Shown: positions 57,881 through 64,000 of the stretch, one piece after another
How the letters are laid out: each line of letters opens with the position of its first letter
Numbering within the stretch: position 1 is the stretch's first letter
From: Hyperoplus lanceolatus
Lineage: Eukaryota; Chordata; Actinopteri; Uranoscopiformes; Ammodytidae
Reading direction: 5' to 3'
DNA length: 64,000 bases
Assembly (NCBI GenBank): GCA_026929865.2
Contig: CM049398.1
Location: forward strand, 15,964,001 to 16,028,000
Program-made: the position numbers and the translations under genes
Notes under the pieces: model-generated
The model's input: only the letters and a program-made list of their open reading frames with translations
The model's database searches: none
What the model was told of the DNA's origin: nothing

Positions 57881-59258
57881 GCTGTGACATGAAAGGAGGG
57901 GAAAGGAGGGGAGGGGGAAAGGAAAGGGCAAAGGAGTGAGGGAACACTGAGTGGGCACATAAGGCCAGCGAGGTGAGGGGGATGATGGGGACACATGCAG
58001 GTGTGTGTCTTCCTGACATGTGCAGCGAACATACAGTCCTCTCTTCTCATCTTGTCTCCCACTCTCCGTTCATTGGATCCTTCCATCAGTCCCTCTTCCT
58101 CACCCACTCACTCTCTCTATTCCTTCCTCTTACTGGTCTCTGAAAAAAACAGGGTAGTCCTTATGTAAGGAAAAGGGAAGTGTGCATGTGTGCATGTGTG
58201 TGTGAGTGGGGTTGGCTATGAGCTGACGAAAAAAGGATGAAACAAAACCTTCTGGATTGAAACAAACAGAAAGAGAATGAGTAGGGGAAAAATGAAGTTG
58301 GCTTCATTATCTCTTTGTCTCTCCTTACACAGGAGGAAGAATCTAATTAAATGAATTAAACATTTTGTTTTTCACTGCGTGCTCCAAAATAAGAAGGCCA
58401 TCCTTTCAAAATGGTAAGTTCATGAAAGTACCAATTCAAAAGTCCCTGTCAAATTGCAAAATGATTCCTTTTTAAGAAGTATCACTGGTGTGGTCCAGGT
58501 AAGTTACTTATAATACTATTTCCTGGTTAAAATGACAGCAATGCACTGTATTTTTTAAGCATTTTGTGATATCTTTGAAACGCAAATAAAAATGACGATT
58601 TTGTTTAAGTATATAGACTTTTGGCTTCAATTGTGTTTCAGAGATGTACATCCACATAGGAACCGTAATGTAACTCTTCACCATTGGCAGTTTTTACAAA
58701 AAGGCTGCAACGTCACATTAAAGCTGAAAGCCAGCACTTCAAATACAAAGTGGCTGTTTGATTTCAAATAAAATGCACTGGAATATAGCATGAAAACAAA
58801 AAGGTCCTAATACATGTAGATTGCAAGTCTTATAAAGAAATGGAGAACATTCATTTAAGTGCTATACTGTGCTCAAGTGCAATATTGAGGTACTCTTTCT
58901 TCACTTCAGTATATCCAATGTACGCTACCGTATACTTCCCTACATTCAAGGGGAATATTTTTGTTATATTTCACTACTTTTGACGATAGTTATAGTGAGT
59001 GGTTTCTTACTTAATATTCAGATTGAAGAACGACTACAATGACAATAATGTCAATAATGTAATACTTTCAAACTTTTACAAAAGTGAGACTTTAGATGCA
59101 GTTATTTTAGCTTTACTTGTAATGTAGTGGTTTTATATTTCAGTATTGTCACCTACTTAGGTAAAATAATTGAAATTCTTCCTTCACCACTACATCTTTA
59201 TTAGGTAAATAGTCCAGGATTTGTAGACAGTTTTACATCCTTTGGGGGTTTTAATTAG

Positions 59259-59741
59259 CCTGGAAATCCAGACCCTGATATCTTGAACAATAGAGGGTCT
59301 GGCCACGATCAATAGTAATTTCCAACTCAAGGGGCGGCTCCTACTCGTGCATTTCAAATGCCACTGCACGCAGTTGGATAGCACTACAACCAATCAGAGC
59401 GATGCACAAGGTGCGATGCACAGCTGTTTGTTTGGCGAACAGCTGTTAAACTGTTAAATTAAACGTTTGCCGTTGTCGGTCGGCAAAACAGAACATTCCA
59501 CTTACTTGCTAATGAAAGATTTGAATGCCGTCTTCCAAATCGTTAAGGGTCGAGGCCAAAGCAGTCTCAAACTCACACAACATATCCGCAGCCATCTTTG
59601 ATGTTTACTATCACGGCTTCGACGTCGCATGCACGTCACTGTCGTCATCCGGTTACGTCCTCCCCAGAGTACCATATAAAGGGCTCTGGCGCGCCCATAT
59701 TAGATAGAACCAATTGAAACCATAGCCAGATTTCTGGGGCC
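59259..59741. mobile_element. probable short TIR element
   Basis: The left end agcctggaaatccagacc and the inverted right end ccccagaaatctggct resemble each other and bound about 480 bp with no coding capacity. Target duplications were not found, so the boundaries are tentative. Directly after it, ggggcctcatttataaacgtggcgtacgc (59739-59768) is the terminus of another common fish repeat. Confidence 0.4.
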
Positions 59742-60059
59742 TCATTTATAAACGTGGCGTACGCCCAGAAGAGGGCGCACGCCAATTTCTATGCAAACAT
59801 TGGGATTTATAAAAAGCAAACTTGACGGGAAGATGTGCGGTCCTCCACGCAAACTCTGACCCATGCGTACGCACAGAAAGTGGAGAAAGGAGAAACGGCG
59901 ACTCCGTCGGCACATGTATGAAGTGCGAGAAAGAATGTGTTTGTGTAAAATGAATCCAGATATAGGCCTATTATAAGCCATGTAGGTCTATCATATAGTG
60001 AGTTCCTTTGCAAAACGGATGAAGCCATTCTTACAACTAATAAAAAAATGCCTCCACGG

Positions 60060-61920
60060 ATTTTTCCATGGAGTGATACCAACAAAAAACAAAACGAATT
60101 AGGATCTTAAATAGCCTACAAACAAAAAAAACGTTTGAATAAGCTCTGCATGTAATTGGATTCATTCTGATAATATTGAGGTGGAATACAACCTATTACT
60201 TTTACACCAAGCCCCAACCTCAGCGATTTTTACCAGTATCCAATAAGGAAGTGACCACAACTGTAGTAACCCGGAAGTGCCACTGGGGGCTGTATGCAGA
60301 AGAGAGCCATCTCTCATTGACTCCAATGTTAAACATGCCGTTTTCACAGCATTATTAATCCTATTTCAGGCCTGGATTGAAAAACCATTCTAGTCTGTAT
60401 GTTTAGTTCATATCTCCATGACAACTCTGAGGGGGGTGAATTTTTTTCTAGCAAGCTAGTTTTAATTCTATTGGAAGTTAAAATATATGAATTTTAGGGG
60501 CGTGGCCTCTTGATTGACAGCTAGCCTCTGTCCCTCACTCAACCTCGAAGGCTAGTTGTAAGGGTTAGCATGCTAACTCAATAGACAGCAGTGTGTTCAT
60601 TCCTCCATCCCGTGTGCTGCTTGGGGCTGTACCAACGATGGATTAAGGACTGTGGTTTACAGTTTTTTCGGTGAGTAACACTGTATTTACAATTATTATT
60701 GTTATGTTACAACTGTACACTGTAGCCTATAGAACCAATTAAAAGCTGTTAGTTTCGCGAGTGTCACAGTGACAGTGTTAGCTCTGTTATGCCAGCTAAA
60801 TAAATAGCTAGTAGCCACTACCATGACTTGAGCACCGGGAGGGTTCGGGCGGTGTTTGGGCCGTGAGGGTCGCTGTTTTACAGTTTATTAAGAGCATGGT
60901 ACTGTGTTGAATACTTGTGGAATATCGGTTTAAATCATATCATAAATCATGTTGGCTGCATGCTTGTGGAGCCGGTGTGTCTCTGCCCGGGCCCGAGGTT
61001 TTTTCAAGGCTCCATGCCGCTAACGACTGTTTATGGTCAGATGGGCACGTAATGGAATCGGTTCAGAAACAAAAGTTGGGCTGAGCGGTCCAGTTAAACC
61101 TTTTACTATCTATGGGTTAAACATATGGCATAGGAACACTTTTGTGACAAAATATATGCTCACAAGTTTGCGCTCAATAATGTTTATAGATGAAGGGGCT
61201 ATGTGCATCCGTAAAACCGGCTCCGTTCCACGGTTACTACGATGGTTATTTTTTTTTATAACAGTCGTATAAACTCAAATTAAATATACAATTGCGGCTG
61301 TGTTTCCGCAGCTGTGTTATCCGTGGATATTATGACGGTTATCGTACTGCATTAACTCAAAAATAAATATACAATTTTTGTTGTTTCTTCCTTTATTCCA
61401 AACGCTATTTTTCTGAAAAAAATGATTGATTGCCTAGTGCAGTACTTTTATCTGACTCTTTCTGTATTGTTTGACTCAGTGGTTGTCTCTCTGTCCTCTT
61501 CCAGGTTAACATGGAGGAATGAATGTGTGCCTCTGGTCTCCCTGGTCTCTACGTGAAAGAGCGACGGTGTGGCCATTCATCTGGCAGCAACTGAAGTCAA
61601 CCTACATTCACACTATCCTCATCTTATCTGCTTGTGATAATTGTCATTGATTGTGATATTTTGTGATATATCTTTTTCTGCACTGTCCGTCTTTGTAGAA
61701 GTATTCCTGCTCTGTAGAAAATCTTTCAAGTTTTTTTTTGTGGGATTTTTTCCTAACTTAAGTAAAGTGTTTTACAACATTACATAGCCCTGATTAGGCC
61801 TATATAAAAAACATAATTTTATTAATTGATAACTTAACAGTCCCAAATGTATTATCTTTTGACTATTTTTGTGTAATTTTTAATGAAAATATGCCGAGAA
61901 TGTTTCATATAGCTTCTCCT
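60060..61920. other. gene-free, repeat-derived stretch
   Basis: No exon recognised. 'ctctcattgactccaatgttaaa' (about 60311-60333) and flanking text look like a common fish repeat of unknown class. The rest of this stretch is unassigned. Confidence 0.3.
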
Positions 61921-61929
61921 GTTAAAATT

Positions 61930-62150
61930 TCAATGCTAAACTTTTACTTGTAACAGAGTAATTTAACAGTTTGGTATTTGTACTTTTACTTCAGTAAAGG
62001 ATGTGAATATTTCCTTCTACACTGTTTAATCTTTACCTGGGTCATCTTTGAGTCTTACATACAAGCAAAATCATTTTCATAAGTACTTTTAATATAACAT
62101 AATGTTCTACTTTTACTCAAGTGATATTGTAATTGGTGACTTGTAAAAGA
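61930..62150. repeat. acanthomorph 'acttttactcaagta' dispersed repeat
   Basis: Reads ...cttttacttgtaacagagta...ggtatttgtacttttacttcagtaaaggatgtgaatatttccttc and then cttttactcaagtgatattg. This is the diagnostic 3' part of a repeat seen in great numbers in perciform fish genomes. Confidence 0.6.
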
Positions 62151-62159
62151 GTCAATTCT

Positions 62160-62540
62160 CTGATATGATGATGAAGATACTTTTAATGACCACACAGCCA
62201 GGCTGGTGGAATTTGTTTTCAGTACAGCTCCTTGGTACAGGTTCCAACTTTACATTGAACATTAGACATACAGACAGGCACATTACATAATACAACAGGG
62301 CCATGCTTAATCGTCAGCTTTCAGATTTTAGAATGTTGGAAGGCATAGTGTGCAGGGTGAGTGGGATCAGAGATGTGTAGTGTCAGTTTGCGGGATAGTA
62401 ATTCAAGGGATGGTAGGGTGTGCCAATAATTTTGGATGCTGTTGATGCACTGTAATTTCTTCCGGGAGAGTCAAGGCTGGCAAATCAGATGGATGAGGTG
62501 AGGATGCTTTCAACGATGGCTGTATAGAAGCGATAGAAAG
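62160..62540 (-). mobile_element. LINE ORF2 C-terminal remnant and 3' end
   Basis: On the minus strand starting near 62540 the translation gives TFYRFYTAIVESILTSSI, then ASTASKIIGTP and ISDPTHPAHYAF. These are the conserved C-terminal blocks of fish non-LTR retrotransposon ORF2 (FYR..IESILT, ..KIIG.PLPS, ISDPTHPAH.LF). Stops and frame changes interrupt it, so it is inactive. The 3' untranslated part runs to about 62160 on the + strand. Confidence 0.7.
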
Positions 62541-62741
62541 TGTACTTAATCATTTAATTCAACTGTTGCACCTTAACATAAAACCCTGCTCTAAATATTT
62601 TATATAATATATGTATATTCAAAATCATAGGCTATTAAATTAGTGTTCTCATCTGTTTATGGATTGAATGTCTCCTCCCTTATCATGTATTACTGTTAAT
62701 AACATTTTCAGTCTGGGGAGCAAAATACAATTAATATTATT

Positions 62742-62840
62742 ATACCCCCGGACCGGTCCGGGGGTATGCTCCCCCGGAAGAAAATTTTGTACCTTTTAAA
62801 TGTTAAATGCATCAATCTGGTGTACTTTGAGGAACACTAT
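62742..62840. repeat. repeat with perfect 26-bp palindrome, related to 1597-1673
   Basis: 62742-62767 is a perfect palindrome centred on ccggaccggtccgg. What follows (ggtatgctccccc...ttaaatgcatcaatctggtgtactttgag) closely resembles 1597-1673 in the hAT element near the window start, so both are copies of one family. Confidence 0.65.
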
Positions 62841-63239
62841 TCCTATATAAATGGTGATTAAGATGGAGTTTAACACACTTATCAATGGTTAATGAATAAA
62901 TAATTTTCTATGATACACATTTGAGCCATCAAAAAAAAAAAATTAAGCAAAGGTGGTGGTTACCTGTGGTTCAAAAGAGTGAACACAAGCGCCCTTTTGT
63001 TTTATTAGATTGTTGAATTACTAGTACTCAAATAACTGCGACTACAATCATGAAGGATAGCTCACAATATTCTTTCCAGCAGAGGGTGCTCAAAGAGCGC
63101 AGAATGAATTGTGATGGAAAAATTGCAGAAAATAGCTACTTATGAATACAGGACATTAACGTGACACTGACAAATTAATCTGTCATTGACCTTTATTATA
63201 TCTTTCAAGACTGTGTTTGTTGTAATTGCATATTTCATG

Positions 63240-63480
63240 ATCAAATCAGTTTTATTTATTAAGCCCAATGTCACGAAAAGCTATTTGTCTCAATGGGCTT
63301 TAAAGTCAGACACAATGAAACATACACAATGAAACAATTTTCTTCTCAAAATGCTTCAAATACTTAAACTTTGGCAACAAACAGCAATTTGACTCAGTGG
63401 GCTTTCCAATCAAACACAATGAAACAATTTTCTCCTCGAAATGCTTCAAATATTTTAACTTTAGCAACTGTCAGAGCTTC
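63240..63480. repeat. short tandemly repeated fish repeat
   Basis: 'caatgggctttaaagtcagacacaatgaaac' (about 63291-63320) and 'cagtgggctttccaatcaaacacaatgaaac' (about 63395-63425) are tandem variants, each followed by aattttct(t/c)ctc(a/g)aaatgcttcaaat. The remainder to 64000 is AT-rich with nothing recognised. Confidence 0.45.
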
Positions 63481-64000
63481 ACAGTGACCAGCAAAGCATA
63501 TTTCAGCAGGAAATCATACCATACCTTTATTGATGGGGGAAAAAAATGCGTCTGCTCCTTTGTGTCTTGCTGTCAAGCTGTGTTCTCCTAGTGAAAAGAG
63601 CATAACGGACGCAGAATGAGACATGACACTGGCAATGTTAAGCTAAATTAGCATGCTAGTGCTATCTTTTATCATCAGACATATTCTGTTACAAGTTACA
63701 ACTGAAATTAGCGAACTAAAATCTCTGCTGGACTCACAGGACGAGTAGGATAATATCGAGGGTGATCTACAACTGTTTGGTCACATTCAAACAAAAATAT
63801 TACTGTTATAAAATAAAATAAACGTTTAGTGTGGTAACACTGAACTTAGCCTACTTTGCTCTGTTTTTTTAACCACTGACCCGAAAGCGAGCGACGTTCT
63901 AACAGCTGACTTTCATTAATTTCCTATTTACGGTCCGTATTTATTGGCTACTATCTATGGTATGCTCGCGATCAGACATACAGACGGTTATTTTCCTACT

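Overview
The window looks like nuclear DNA of a spiny-rayed (acanthomorph) teleost. Support comes from intron-rich vertebrate genes with GT-AG splice sites, many long (GT)n/(CA)n microsatellites, tRNA-derived SINEs, Tc1-like and hAT-like elements typical of fish, and repeated 'acttttactcaagtaaag'-type sequence common in perciform genomes. The species cannot be read from the sequence.

Three protein-coding genes lie in the same (+) orientation. (1) clasrp (CLK4-associating serine/arginine-rich protein), 6675-18066: 19 coding exons, lacking only about the first 33 codons, which lie upstream of the window. (2) znf296 (BCL11-like zinc finger protein), 19378-27139: three coding exons, 725 aa, complete, with a polyadenylation signal at 29034. 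(3) capn12 (calpain-12), 38645-51928: 22 coding exons, 703 aa, with the Cys-His-Asn catalytic residues intact. In every gene the assembled exon lengths sum to a multiple of three, which supports the splice map.

Layout: 1-6674 is a pile of nested hAT-type DNA transposons just upstream of, or within the first introns of, clasrp. 6675-18600 is clasrp, with introns loaded with hAT and piggyBac-like elements. 18600-19377 is the znf296 promoter/5'UTR. 19378-29050 is znf296, with two long introns and a long 3'UTR. 29050-38570 is a gene-free spacer with microsatellites, a LINE reverse-transcriptase fossil, a TTAA-flanked transposon and stretches that resemble conserved non-coding DNA. 38571-52430 is capn12, with Tc1/mariner elements and a SINE in its introns. 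52430-64000 is gene-free and holds microsatellites, TIR elements, a SINE and a LINE 3' end.

Functionally the genes are not a pathway: an SR-type splicing regulator, a nuclear zinc-finger transcription factor probably recruiting NuRD, and a cytosolic calcium-dependent protease. The clasrp-znf296 neighbourhood is shared with human chromosome 19q13; capn12 is also on human 19q13 but not adjacent. No undescribed biochemical system was found. The most notable observations are a distant-branch-point splice site made of TG/GC repeat, a GC-AG intron after the catalytic-His exon of capn12, a head-to-head palindromic Tc1 element, a calpain intron almost entirely composed of a Tc1-like element, and nested transposons with readable target-site duplications.
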